Shown in pieces: positions 40,553-52,300 of a DNA stretch of 64,000 nucleotides. The notes under the pieces are model-generated. The model was not told the DNA's origin. It made no database searches and was given only the letters and a program-made list of their open reading frames with translations. Numbering within the stretch: the stretch's first letter is position 1; each line of letters begins with the position of its first letter. Both the position numbers and the translations under genes were made by a program. Location of the stretch: assembly GCA_021029095.1 (NCBI GenBank), contig JAJOHG010000003.1, forward strand, positions 1,240,001-1,304,000, read 5' to 3'. This DNA comes from Phellopilus nigrolimitatus. Its lineage: Eukaryota; Basidiomycota; Agaricomycetes; Hymenochaetales; Hymenochaetaceae.

Positions 40553-42482
40553 CGCCCGCGCCGCCCGCGCCCTGACAACCCGCGATTATTCTGGCTTTTT
40601 TTCCCCTCTTTTTTCTTTCTTTCTCGTTTCTCATCTCACGTCTCACGTCTCACGTTCTGCCTCCCCCGCCACGCAAGATTAAAATATTCGTTTTTTTTTT
40701 TCTTCCTTCTTCTTCCTTCGCTTCCTGGTTTCGTTCTCGGTTTTTCGTCCGCCTCGTTCATATGCTTTCGTCCTCGCCTCTGCTTCGCCCCCCGTTCCGT
40801 GTTCCGTTCTGCTCTGCCCACGCGGGCGCGTCCTGCTCTGCTCGTCGTTTCCGGGCCCGCCGCCTCCCGTCTCGGGACGCGCCCATATGGGACATCCCGC
40901 TGCCCGTCCCGGCACGACCGACGTCGCTCACGCCCGTCTCCGTCTGCTTCCTGTCCCACTCCCATTCTCATATCGGTATACGCGCCTGCTTATTTCGTCA
41001 TTCGTCGTCCCCGCTTCCCGTTTCCCGTTTCCCGTTTCCCCGTTTTGCACGACTCACCCACCCCCTAATGTGCTTCCTGCTTCTCTCTCCACCGCATCGG
41101 CAATGTATTTAAGTATCTTAGCAATGCTCTCCCCCGCGCCGCGCCTACAGCGTGCGCCCCTGTACTTGTATACGGTATACGTCCCCGCCCTGCCCTGCCC
41201 TGCCCTCCCTGCGTTTCGCGCGACCAATAAAAGTATATAAAACAAATACAATACATGCATACATAGACGTGCCCCATTGCTTCATTTTCCGGTGTGTATT
41301 TGCAGTGTGCAGTGTGGTGCATGATCCGGGCGCATGCTGGCATCCCGCGCGGGCTCCGCTCCACCGTCCATTTACTCGTCCACCCATGGCAGTCCGCGTG
41401 CACGTCCGCGGACGCGCGCGCGCGTGGCGCCACCCCCCAAACTCAAACCGCGAAGCACGCTACACATATACATACATACATACATGTATATATATGGCAT
41501 TTCCCCCCACCGCCGGCCGGCGCTGATCGCGGCTCGGGGGGCCCTGCCCTTCGCCTTCTCATGGGTGGGGCCCGCTAATGCAGAAAAAAGCGGAAGCGGA
41601 AAGACGAACGCGCACAGAGACAGAGCCATTAAATTCATGGTACATGTATGTATGTATGTATTCCGGCACGCGCGCGCGCGGATCTTCGTTCCCTTCTCAT
41701 GGGGTGGAGTTGGCGTTGATATTATTATTAGTTCGAGGGAGGGGGGATGTCTCCGAATCCGATCGAAGAGGGTATGGACGCCTGGAGGCGGCGCTTCTTA
41801 TTCTTATTCATTTCGACTTTCAGGCCCGTTGCGCCCGGTGGGGCATACGTGTCTCTCTGAACCCGCAATCGGCATCGGCGCCCGGCATACGTATGTATGC
41901 ACATCGATCGCGGGAACCGCCCGCTTTTGCTTTTGCGTTTGCTTTTGCTGCGCGCGGTTCGGATGCAGACGCTGCCTGGAGAAGCACTTAATGGATCTGG
42001 CACGACGGGGCAGGTGTGCGCGCGCGATGCATTCGGAGGACACCCGTTATAGCAGTACACAGTACACAGTACACCGAAGAGCTAACAAACACTTGGCTAG
42101 GGGCGCGTGCGGCGAGGGGTGCGGCGAGGCGTACAAGTGACTGGTCACGGAATCCACCCCCGGCCGCGGAATCGGCGTGTGCGGGGACGCGAGAAGGGGG
42201 CGAGAAGAACTTCAAGAAGAGCAGGAGCCGGCCGGAGTGTATTGGCAGATCGCGGGTGCCCGTGCCTGCTGATCCCCTGCGCTCCCAGGCTGCGCTTCGC
42301 CCCGTCCGCACGCGCCGTGGGGCAGAGCTAATCTCGTATCTCTTCGTATCTTCGTATCTTGGAAAGGGGAGGTGGGAGGTGGAGGTGGGGGAAGGCACGC
42401 CGGTGCGGTCTTCTCGCTTTTCATGTGCGCAGCGGAGGGGACACCTAGCGCCGTGCGCGCGCGCAGGGAGCGTGTCATTGCA
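40553..42482. other. GC-rich spacer
   Basis: 3' region of the low-complexity gene, then simple-sequence-rich DNA: tandem TTTCCCG near 41015-41040, CCCTGCCCTG near 41190, ACATACATACATACATGTATA near 41470, and GTATGTATGTATGTATT near 41645. Frames are open on both strands because of base composition, without domains. Confidence 0.4.
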
Positions 42483-43109
42483 TTAGCTATTCGTCTCGTC
42501 TGGCACGGGCACGCAAAATGAAGCCACGGGAGACGCGGAAGGAAGAAGCGCCTCGCCGAATGTCGGGCGATTGAGAAGGGAGCATTGCGATGACTCACCA
42601 GGATCACACCGTCGCCCCGCACGAAGAGCATCTCCATTTTGCGTTTCGCCACCTGTATACACGCGCGAGAAGGACACGAAATGATCAGCGGCGGATTGGC
42701 AGCGGGGGAGCAGGGCCGGCTGCCCGGGTGCCCTTGCCCTGGTGAGGGGGTGGGAGGTGGGAGGTGGGATAGAATAGATACTCGCATTTATGCGCCCCGG
42801 CGCCGGCGCGGCCTCGTCGCCGTCGACGAGCATGATCGTCTCCTCCACGTCGCTCAGGATGAGGTTCATGTGCCCGTCATATGCCTGTGTCGCGTCGCGT
42901 CCGAAAAAGAAAGCAGGGACGACAAAACGCGCGCACGTCAGCACTTTTTTTTTCGTTTCCTGCGGGACAGGAGACAGGAGGGAGGGCAGACGCACGTGCA
43001 GCACGCCGCTGAGCTCGCGGTCGCCGCGCAGCTTCACGAAGACGCGCTCGTTCAACGAGAGGCGGATGAGGTCGAACGGCTCCTGGATGCCCTCGGATGT
43101 GCCGTCCAT
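42483..43109 (-). CDS. LSM3: U6 snRNA-associated Sm-like protein LSm3
   Basis: Exons 42996-43109, about 42786-42884 and 42599-42652 give MDGTSEGIQEPFDLIRLSLNE...FVKLRGDRELSGVLH, AYDGHMNLILSDVEETIMLV and VAKRKMEMLFVRGDGVIL. These are the Sm1 and Sm2 motifs of LSm3, including RGD and the NLILSD loop. LSm3 is part of the LSm1-7 (mRNA decay) and LSm2-8 (U6 snRNA) rings. The second donor is uncertain: the frame that fits the family needs AAT|GCGAGT (GC donor at 42785). The last exon is also uncertain. One in-phase option after CGGCGAG ends at TAA 42483-42485 (ALLPSASP...DETNS), but the usual short SPP-type tail is not visible. The family assignment is secure; the 3' end is not. Confidence 0.8.
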   Translation of the reverse strand: MDGTSEGIQEPFDLIRLSLNERVFVKLRGDRELSGVLHVRLPSLLSPVPQETKKKVLTCARFVVPAFFFGRDATQAYDGHMNLILSDVEETIMLVDGDEAAPAPGRINASIYSIPPPTSHPLTRARAPGQPALLPRCQSAADHFVSFSRVYTGGETQNGDALRAGRRCDPGESSQCSLLNRPTFGEALLPSASPVASFCVPVPDETNS

Positions 43110-43884
43110 CGTCGCGGCTTGTCGTCGTCGTCGTCGTGTTGCAGCGTCAGGACCGACGCGTTCAATCGCGATAAGATGAGTAAGCGTGCGTTTTGGGACG
43201 GCGTTCCCACGAGTACATACATGCTGTATTTTTCGGCTTTCAGCTTCTCGCTCGCGATTTGGCTATGGCCTGGACGCTGAAGTCTGTGGAATTTGCTTGT
43301 CCTTGCTCTTTCTCCCTCGGACTTGTATCACCGGTAGTGCGCTAATATACATCAATCTCCCCAATATTCGAGCCATCTTTGACACCCCTCGAACTTATAA
43401 TCATGATTCGACTTGAGACAACGTGAACAATGTGGAGATTGGGCCTCCTATCAGCGAAGGCCAGCATGGCCGTTTGTCTAGCTCAAACTCTCATCACATC
43501 TAGGACAGTCTCGGTTCTGGCTAGTATACTCGATATCACGCTGCCCAGACGTTTTGGCATCCTCCCTGACTCGGGGGACTGGTGCGGCGCCTTCGCGAAC
43601 AGATGTGGCCGAAACACCATAGGCGGAGGGTTTTTTTAACGATCTGAACTGTCGAAGGCGGCGTTATTTGCTTGACTGACGCTTGTCTTGAAGACCATGC
43701 TCGTCAACGCCGCAAAGGTTTCTTGCTTCTGGTGTCCCGCTCTCGGCTCCATACGTCCCCGACGTCTATCACACTTGTGTTCGCATGCTGCATGAGATGA
43801 TGCGGACTATAAAAGTAGACCATGAAGTAAACCAGAGCGCGCAAGGCGGCTTCGCTGGCCTATCTCTCGCGGAAGGCTCCGGCA
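43110..43884. other. Upstream regions of LSM3 and S28 C
   Basis: Contains the S28 C promoter (separate entry). The rest holds short ORFs only. From about 43200 the base composition returns to the average of the window. Confidence 0.45.
43766..43814 (+). promoter_or_regulatory. Core promoter of S28 C: shared box plus TATA
   Basis: CTATCACACTTGTGTTCGCA (then TGC) at 43766-43788 is followed by TATAAAA at 43808-43814, about 70 bases before the start codon. The box matches those upstream of S28 B and of the decayed copy. Confidence 0.6.
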
Positions 43885-46135
43885 ATGGCTTTTACGATCC
43901 TTCGTCTGGCTCTTGCTCTGCTTGTAGCCGCTGTTTCCACACAGGCTCTTAAGCGTGATGGCAGAGCTCTTGGAAGCGCATCCCTACGGTCCCCCCTTCA
44001 TCGCGTGGAGGTGGAAGACCCGAAGACGGTGACTCACACCGACGGGACGGCACTGCCGCCCTACGATACGGTGTACTACTTCGACCAGCTCATCGACCAC
44101 AGCAACCCAGATCTAGGTACCTTCCAGCAGCGCTACTGGCACACTTATGAGTTCTACGAGCCTGGAGGGCCGATCACTTTGTTCCTCACCGGAGAAACTA
44201 ATGCTGATGGTTGGTATTCGTATAGCTATACTCGCTGTTCCTGCCCTTTCCTGATCTTGTGGTCGGCTAGGGTTTTATGGATACCTTACGAACGGAACGT
44301 TTCCCGGCCAGATTTCCCAGCAACAGCAGGGCGCGTCGATCGTCCTCGAACACCGCTTCTTTGGAGAATCTAATCCGTACAGCGACCTCAGTGAAAGCAG
44401 TTTGGAAGTGCTCACGATCCAGCAAAGCATCGACGATCTCGAATACTTTGCTCGAAACGTGAACTTGCCCATGCCGAATGGCGCGAATTTGGGTCCTGAC
44501 AAGGCCCCTTGGATTCTTGTCGGCGGAAGCTACGGCGGTAAGGGACTGCTGTCTTTCTTAGATTTGACTTCTTATTTACTTATTCGCTTATCTATTTTGT
44601 TTTGTTACAGGGGCCCTGACGGCTTGGACCATGGTCAAGTAAGTGTTTGGTTTGGAACGAAAGCATTACAATCCATCTCAATGTCTTTTCTCTATCTCCA
44701 GCAAACCTGGTCTATTCTATGCTGGCTACGCCTCGTCTGCCGTCGTTCAAGCATCCACGTATTTCTGGCAGTACTATGATATCATCCGACAGTTCATGCC
44801 CCAGAACTGCTCTGCGGATGTCCAAGCTGTCATCGAGCGCGTCGATGCGACGTTCACAAGCGGGTCGTCTGCAGAGATCGATGACCTTAAGAACAACTTT
44901 GGTTTGCAGGATATGACACACCTAGATGATGTTGCTTCCGCTCGTGGGTCTAGCGAAACTCCTCTGTATGCTGAAAAAAAAAAGTTGAACCTTTGACAAC
45001 CGGACAGTTCGATTCAATTTTGGAAGCTGGCAGGATCTCACGCCATATTCCGACGAGACAACGGGAGGAAGCGCGTTTTTCGATTTTTGCGACGCGCTAG
45101 AAGTCAAAGACGGCGTCTCTTCCGATGAGAACGGATGGGGGCTCGAATACGCGCTGCCTGCCTGGGGTAACTACTGGAAGACTACGTACTATCCGAGTAG
45201 TAAGCAGATACTTCGCGTCACCATTATGTGCAAGGGTATACTAATTGCCCCGCCTCAGTTTGCGGTGGAGCTAATGCTGAGTAAGTTGATTTGGGAATGT
45301 GTGTTTACATTCTACTGATGGCGAGTAGGGATTGTTTGGGCACGTACAACCCGAATGCGTACACTAGCACAGCGTACGTCTACGTCTTCTCGCACATAAT
45401 ACGTTACTGATGAAGATGGCTATTATCTAGGGTCGATAACTGGGTGCGGTCATGGGAGTGGCTCATGTAGGTCTTGTTCTGCTCTTCATTATCTAAGATC
45501 TTTGGAGCCTGATGCTATTCGTAGATGCAATGAAATGGGTTTCTTCCAAGACGGCGCGCCCTCCGGTACGCCTACCATCGTTTCGAGGCTCCTTAGTCCT
45601 GTATATGAGGAGGTCAGTACTGTTTCGTCATCGTGAATGCTTGCTACCGAGAGACCTAACGTTGAGCTGTATAGCGTCTGTGCACTTATTACTTCCCCAA
45701 CAAATTCAGCACGGCTACTGATCCCAGGGCAGATGCAACCAACACTGCGTACGGCGGGTGGGACTTGAACGTCGACCGCCTCTTCTTCGCCAACGGAAAA
45801 CGTGAGTCTCAGCCAATGTTGCTGTGTTCCCCTTCTTTCGGCAACTTACTGGCCTCAATCGTCCCGCTATAGGCGACCCGTGGCGCGACGCGACGACCTC
45901 GTCCGACTCCCACACGCGCGAGAGCACGGGCCTCATGCCCGTTGCGGAGAGCGACGGCTTCCACTGCACGGATCTCATCTCGGAAGCCGGAGAGCTCGAC
46001 GACACGGTGCGCGCCGTCCAGCAGCAGGCGCTCAGCTCGCTGGCGGCGTGGCTCGGTGCCTGGCAGCCCGCGGAGCAGGATGAGAGCGAGCGGCGCGGGC
46101 GGAGGAGGAGCGCGAAGTTCTCGCCGGGTCGGTGA
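43885..46135 (+). CDS. Secreted S28-family serine peptidase, copy C
   Basis: Eleven exons: 43885-44209, 44271-44537, 44611-44638, 44702-44943, 45008-45199, 45259-45280, 45329-45373, 45431-45466, 45525-45612, 45675-45801 and 45873-46135, giving 544 residues. The signal peptide is MAFTILRLALALLVAAVSTQA, followed by LKRDGRALG as in copy B. Catalytic residues are Ser195 (GGSYGG), Asp459 (RDPWRD) and His488 (DGFHCTD). YYFDQLIDHSNPDLGTFQQR and LEHRFFGESNPYSDL are intact. It is closer to copy B than to A, judging from the signal peptide, propeptide, promoter box and charged C-terminus. Exons 5 (192) and 7 (45) differ by whole codons from copy B. The gene lies 16 kb from copy B, in opposite orientation, outside the tandem units. 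Confidence 0.9.
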
Positions 46136-47252
46136 TGCGTGGTTGATGGACGTTTTAAGCACACATCTCGAACAGTCTGCACTGTTTCCCTCGCACGTTT
46201 AGGATTTACGTTCGAGCGCTTGGAACGTAACGGGATGCGCTGGTTTTGATTCTGTAGTCCGTGTCGTGTGTACATGGTTCTGTATGCGTTTATCTCCGGG
46301 TTTCTCAAGGAGGAACAAATACTGGAGACTACTTTCGTCGTTTCGGGCACCGAGGGGCAGGTGAATTCAACAATTATATCGCCCGTTACCTAGCCACATT
46401 TTCATTACATAACACATTTCATTCACGCGCTCGTTGCAAAAAAAAAAGCGGGGGCGCACATGACGAAGAAAGTGAAACGCTCACGCCAGAGCTCAATAAC
46501 GTTTCCTCAATAAAACAACGAAGGCGATGATCGTCCCAGGCCGAGCCCTACACGCTTTCAAATTCGAGAGCCAAGCTTCAAGGTTCGAGAACGAAGTGCC
46601 AGGCCAAAGAAGCAACCCAAAGGCAATTTGGCTATGTTGAGCATATGCATTTAGCTATCGGGAATCCAGATGCCAAGCGTCTTTCCCGAATGTATGGATA
46701 GCTGTCCTCACCGTTTCTAACTTACAGTTACGTATAGCCTACTGTCACAGATGGCATGACTTCGAAAACAGGTTCTCGGCTGTGAAGAAACGACGAGAAC
46801 AAATGATGGCCGATTGGATTATTGCAAGAACATCATCACACCACGAGCAGTTTGTCGGACTAATTCACAATCCGTATTGTTGCAATTTGTTTGATTTGCG
46901 CGATGACAGCTTAAGACAAAAGAAAAAAAAAGAAAAAATAACGAGAGAGACAAGTCACAAGACAAAACCATGTATGTTCACACACAGTCGAGAATGGGGG
47001 AAGCGCATCGGCTGTCCTCCTGCCCATCTCATTCCATTAAAACCGCATGACGGGATGATAAGAAGTCTCGGAGCTCGAGTAGAGGACAGTGAGGAAGAGG
47101 AAGAGGTGACAAGGAGCAGTAGAGGTGCGTCGGAGGGAGAGCGAGGGTCGAGCAGAGAGAAATGAGAAGTGATTGGCGAGATGTGATGCGAGTGTAGACA
47201 ATGCGGCGGTTTTAAGCTATCGACATGAAACCGAATGAAGACGATGAGTGAT
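46136..47252. other. Spacer between convergent S28 C and 14-3-3 genes
   Basis: 3' ends of two convergent genes. There is a poly-A run followed by GCGGGGGCGCAC at about 46438, and a purine-rich tract at 46918-47165. No gene-like structure was seen. Confidence 0.4.
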
Positions 47253-48194
47253 TTACGAGGCCTCTTCGGCGTCGGCAGCCTCCTCCCTGCCACCTTCTGA
47301 AGGTTTTTCACCTACATGAAATGTTCAGCGTCCAACGAAATAAAATTTATGGAATTTATTCACCAGAGTCCTGCATATCCGAAGTCCAAAGCGTCAAGTT
47401 GTCCCGGAGGAGTTGCATAATAAGCGTAGAGTCCTTGTAGCTCTCTTCCGAGAGCGTATCAAGCTCGGCTATGGCGTCATCGAACGCCTGCTTGGCAAGG
47501 TGGCAAGCACGGTCGGGGCTGTTCAGGATCTCGTAGTAGAATACAGAGAAATTCAACGCAAGACCCAGACGGATAGGGTGGGTAGGCGGGAGCCCAGTGA
47601 CTGCAACATCGGAAGCGGCCTTGTACGCCTCCAGCGACTTGTCAGCACTGTCCTTGCGCTTATCACCAGTCGCGAATTCCGCGAGGTAGCGGTGGTAGTC
47701 GCCCATCCTGAAAGAACTGTCTAAGTATATCACCAAGAGTATCGAGGAAAGAATGCGCACATCTTGTGGTAGAACACCTTCGACTCATCAGTTGCGGCCG
47801 ATGGAATGAGGTGCTTGTCGAGGACATCCAGGATATCCTCGCAGATCTTTGCGAGCTCGTTCTCAATCTTCTCCCTGTACCCCTTGATCATCGCCACCTG
47901 AGCCTCGTTACCCTTGGACTCCTCCTTCTGCTCGATGGAGGACACAATACGCCAAGACGCGCGACGAGCACCAATAACGTTCTTGTAGGCAACAGAAAGA
48001 AGATTGCGCTCCTCAACAGTGAGCTCCTGGTCAGACGACGCCACGCGCTTCATGTTGTCAACCATCTCTGCACGCGAGCAAGTTAAGCGTAATGATTCTA
48101 GACGCGTCATTCGTTGAAGTTACGAACCCTCATAACGCTCCGCCTGCTCAGCGAGCTTGGCAAGGTAGACAGAATCTTCACGGGAGTCAGGCAT
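47253..48194 (-). CDS. 14-3-3 protein
   Basis: Four exons, 48128-48194, 47761-48067, 47364-47707 and 47253-47311, give 258 residues, the usual length. The start [20 protein letters not shown] is typical. Signature 1 is [13 protein letters not shown] and signature 2 is [20 protein letters not shown]. The phosphopeptide-binding residues lie in [12 protein letters not shown] (Lys, Arg) and in the [10 protein letters not shown] helix with its Arg-Tyr pair. The C-terminus is the variable acidic tail ([10 protein letters not shown]). 14-3-3 dimers bind phosphoserine/threonine motifs and regulate Ras/MAPK, cell-cycle and metabolic enzymes. A leader intron may exist between 48195 and 48260 (TTGAG, pyrimidine tracts), but it was not resolved. 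Confidence 0.95.
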
Positions 48195-49344
48195 CTGAAA
48201 ACAACGGTGAATCGCGCGTCTAACGACGCGATAACGCGTCAATACTCACGGTTGAGGTTGTAGGTTAAGACGAAAAAAACTAGACAGATAGTGCGTGGTC
48301 AGCGACGTGTTCGGCGACGAAGGGGGACACGGGGACGCTAGGGCGGGCTTTGGGAACGTGTACAACGGCAAAGGAACTCACGGGGACTGGAAGAGTGGAG
48401 AGGAGAGATGATAGTGGTTTGATTGAAAGGAGACGAAATGCATAAATTGGGTGCTGGGCAGAGGGTTGGGTCGAGGGTTCAGCCAAATACAACCATACAT
48501 ATTCTTCTCACGCCATCCATCTTGGACGAAACACCGCCATGACGACTTCAGAACAGCTCCCTAAAAGTTAGCCGCCTGCTATAGCTGCATTTCAATTTTC
48601 TCAGCGTCTCTGCATTGTCAAATTGCCATGCAGTCGGCCTCACGACGCACCTGCCTCCTGCACTTGATTACCAATGTATAGATACAGTCTGGGCAACGAG
48701 GTGCCGAACCCCGCATTTGTTGCCTTATCTGGCGTGGATGATTGGCGCCAACCTTAAATAAATGCACACCCTTTTAGCTGCGCACTTCCTTTTGGCATGA
48801 AGTTGAAATGAAAGCTTCACGCTCTGTTTAGTTCCTGGGAAAAGAGGGACGACTCGGTATTGCTTTCAACAGAATTTCAGCACCGAACCTTCACTTTATT
48901 ATACGTCTTTCAATGACCATTTATGTGCTTGCACATTACTTAGAGATCTAGATTTACTGTATAGCATGAATATTAATGATCTGCACACCCGTGTCGGCAC
49001 TTTTACGACCCTCAAAGAGCATGAAGTCGTCTTTCTTTGAAGTTCTACGAGTCCTGCTTGCTCTCCGCGGGAGACCTGACCAATTTTGTCTAGAGCTCTA
49101 TTCAAATAGGCTCTGCTTGAATTTAAATAGCAGTAGACTCCGTCAGAGTGCAGGGCAGATGATTTACGACATGTTTCCATAAACAGACGGCGCGTGTCAC
49201 ACGCGGAAATTTCGCGTCTTACCTCGGCCGCCTCGCTTTGGCCTGCTCGTGTCGTGTTCGTGCTCGTTGTCGACGGTGCGTTCTGCACGTCTCCGTGCAA
49301 GCCTCAACAGCTGCCTCGTTTTTTGCATATCACACGCTTGTGCT
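48195..49344. other. Divergent promoter region between 14-3-3 and the RasGAP gene
   Basis: Short ORFs only. Pyrimidine-rich stretches near 48260-48420 (minus strand) fit a highly expressed fungal 14-3-3 promoter and leader. No repeat or RNA gene is visible. Confidence 0.4.
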
Positions 49345-52300
49345 ATGTCAACCAACGGCGAACACAAGGGAATGTCCCGCCGCCCGTCGGCATCGACTTC
49401 AGCCATCCCGGTCTCGATTTCGACATCGACGACCAGTACGCGCGTGCATCGCACCAACGACTCGCACTATGGCTTCGTGGGCACACACCCAACTAACGCT
49501 GGTCCTGCTGCATTTACACCAGCGACCGCGACGGGCTCACCCCAGAGCAAAGCCGTGTTAGCTCTCATCAAGCGGCTGACCTCCAAGGTGCGTTCAGTCC
49601 TGCTAGAACTGGCATATCGCGCCGGACGATGCTGACATCCAATCACATCAGCTTCCTTGCTACTCTGGACACTCATTAGCAGACCTGGAGTCTGATAGTG
49701 CTATGCTCAATATCATTGAAACGTTAGTAGAGTTAGCGAAGCACGCGCTAGACATCATCGTTTGGAAGCTGTCTGAAGAGTTGGAACGGCTCGCGAAGGC
49801 AAGTCGTCGATCTTTCTCTTTCTCTTGCTACATATTATGGCATCTCCTATCTCAGAACTGGAATAGGCTGCGTTTGACGCGTCGTTATCGCGCTTTTCGT
49901 GCTTGAACATCAAACATCTCCCTATTTTTCGTTTGGGTTTTAGATATGAAACATCCGATATTAACCTCGTAATTTTCTTCTGGCAGGCTGATACGGCGGG
50001 CCAGCGCGCTCTGGATGTCCTTCAATCGGAGCTCTTTCTTTTGAAAGTGATGTCGGTGACACTGTCATGTCGCTGGCAGCACCGTAAACAGCCGGGGAAG
50101 AGCTCACAGACCTTCACGGACAACGCCGGCAGCGACAATCCAGATAGCATTCCTTCGCCAGCTCCTTCTCCTTCGTTTGGTGCTCTGCCGAAAAGCTCCA
50201 AACGCAGCCAGCCAACTTCGCGCTTCTCTACTCCCTCATTAAGCCTCGAAGCTCCGCCCCTCGACGAGAATTGTGCCCGCTGGCTCGTGAGCGTGATGAT
50301 TCTTCTCTTCCGCCAAGCTGCCTCGCGCGATGACCGCTCGAAAGCGTACGACAATCTCAGTTCCGATGTGAATCTGTACGGCTTCGAGTCCATCAACAGC
50401 GAAGACGGGTTGCGCCATGCCGATGACATGCCGTGGATGCCACCCGCAGAGAGCGAGCCGTCTCCACCCATTACACCTGGACAAGGGACTCGTTGGCCGC
50501 GTAAGACGCCGTCGCTCACTTCCGTGTCGTCTAGTTCTACTGCTCCAATCCCATTGGCGCGTTCCGCGCTCGGTTACCAACGCACCCCGCGCACGCTCAT
50601 ATCCTCTTCGCTCCCACTATATTCGCTTATAACAGAATGGGCGGGCCATATCGTGTATCTGCTCTCGGCGGCAAATTGGTCTGTGGTGCTCGCCAAGATC
50701 AGGAACAAGATACACCAGCTTGCGCGCACAACACAGGACGAATTCCAGGACTATACCGACTTGCAGCTCATGCAGCACTGCGCAATGGATCGTAATCGAC
50801 TAGTATTAATATTGCAAGGTGTGTGTTCTGTTTTGGCTTCAAGATTTTCTTCATGCTAATAGTACGGCTTTTCTCAGAACTGTCGTCGCTTCTCGTCAAC
50901 ATGAAACCTGAAGCCCAGTGTATTGTCGCCGTACATCTGCGCCGGGCGATCTGGAAATGGATCGAAACTTTCCCCGGAGAATTCACTGAGATGTCATCTG
51001 GCCAGCGCAAGTTAGATGGAGCACCGGAACGTGTTTTTGATCTTCTTATCCAAATCAAAAATGATCAAAACCGGAAGATTTTGTGGCCAACCTTGACCGC
51101 TCTATTGTTGCTCAGCTACGATCGCCTGAGGCAAGTCGCTCTGCAATTTAACGGACATGCGTGGAACCCGAAGATGACGAACAAGAAGGTATTCGGCAAA
51201 AACGAATTATTTCACGATTGTTTTCCTTTGATATTAACCTCGATGTCCATCTCAGGAGCTCGTGTTTCTCGACAAGCTGAATAAGAACCTCACTGCTAGC
51301 TCGAAGATGACGGATTCAGCTATGCTTTGTTTTGTCGATATCCTTCGCGCAGCAATGTACATCCCCCCAGACCATGATGTGGTTGTCCGTTCTTTTGCCC
51401 CGGACATTGCAGATGAGTTGAAGGTTAGTATGTTTTCTTTCCATACCTGTCTTCTATACCAACGTTCTGTTTCAGAGTCGCATGTTGAAAGCCCAGAACC
51501 AGCGACCTTTCTTTGAGTCCAGCGAGCCAATTGACGTCTCATTACATGCCGATATACTCGTCGCCCTCGTCCGTTTCCTTGCGGAAGACGAGTACACAAG
51601 TCTTATAAAAGCATGTCTTGAGCCTGACCGATCTGATGCAGTAAAGATAGTCGCTGTGAAGGCTCTTATAATAATGGGCCAACAGGTAAACGTTTGCGTT
51701 GAAGCATATGTAAACTCACACTCATAAGTGTCTGCTCATTTTTTAGGGTGCGAAATGGCCTTATTTACCTGCGATTCGTACCGAATTCACAAAGGAGCGT
51801 ATTCGAAGGATCTTCCAAGTAGGATGCATCTTAGGTCAAATATTTCTCCATTGACTAACGCTGCTTCTGTGTAGAGCACTGTTTCACACCATAATGAGTT
51901 GGACTCGCTCGGTGTCATGAGACGCAGCGCATTGAAACCAGCGCTAAAGAGGTTCAGCTCGGAAGCCATCCCTGACAAGGAGCTGCTTGTGCTGGCCGTG
52001 ATGTGCTTGTACAGATTCGATGCTAGGTTCTATCCCGTCGAGTATGACACAAGCAATGGCGTAGAATGGTTGCAGGATGTCACTCAACTTGTGCGGAGGC
52101 CTGGCGACTCAGCCGTCCCGCTGTCGTGCCTCAGAACATTCATGCATGAGGCGAACTGGATGTTCGGCCAGCAACCAGGAGACCCTGCTTACGAGTTGAG
52201 CAGGTACTGGCTTAGTTTGAGCGTGTACGTCTTAGTTTGCATGCATCTCTATGCCATTTTAATCGCTCCTTTCTCCAGGCCCATTGTCCTCCAAGCTGCG

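Noticed and set aside
42212..42787. 191-codon minus ORF containing the third LSM3 exon
   Set aside because: Only its VAKRKMEMLFVRGDGVIL part matches LSm3; the rest is intron and downstream sequence read through.
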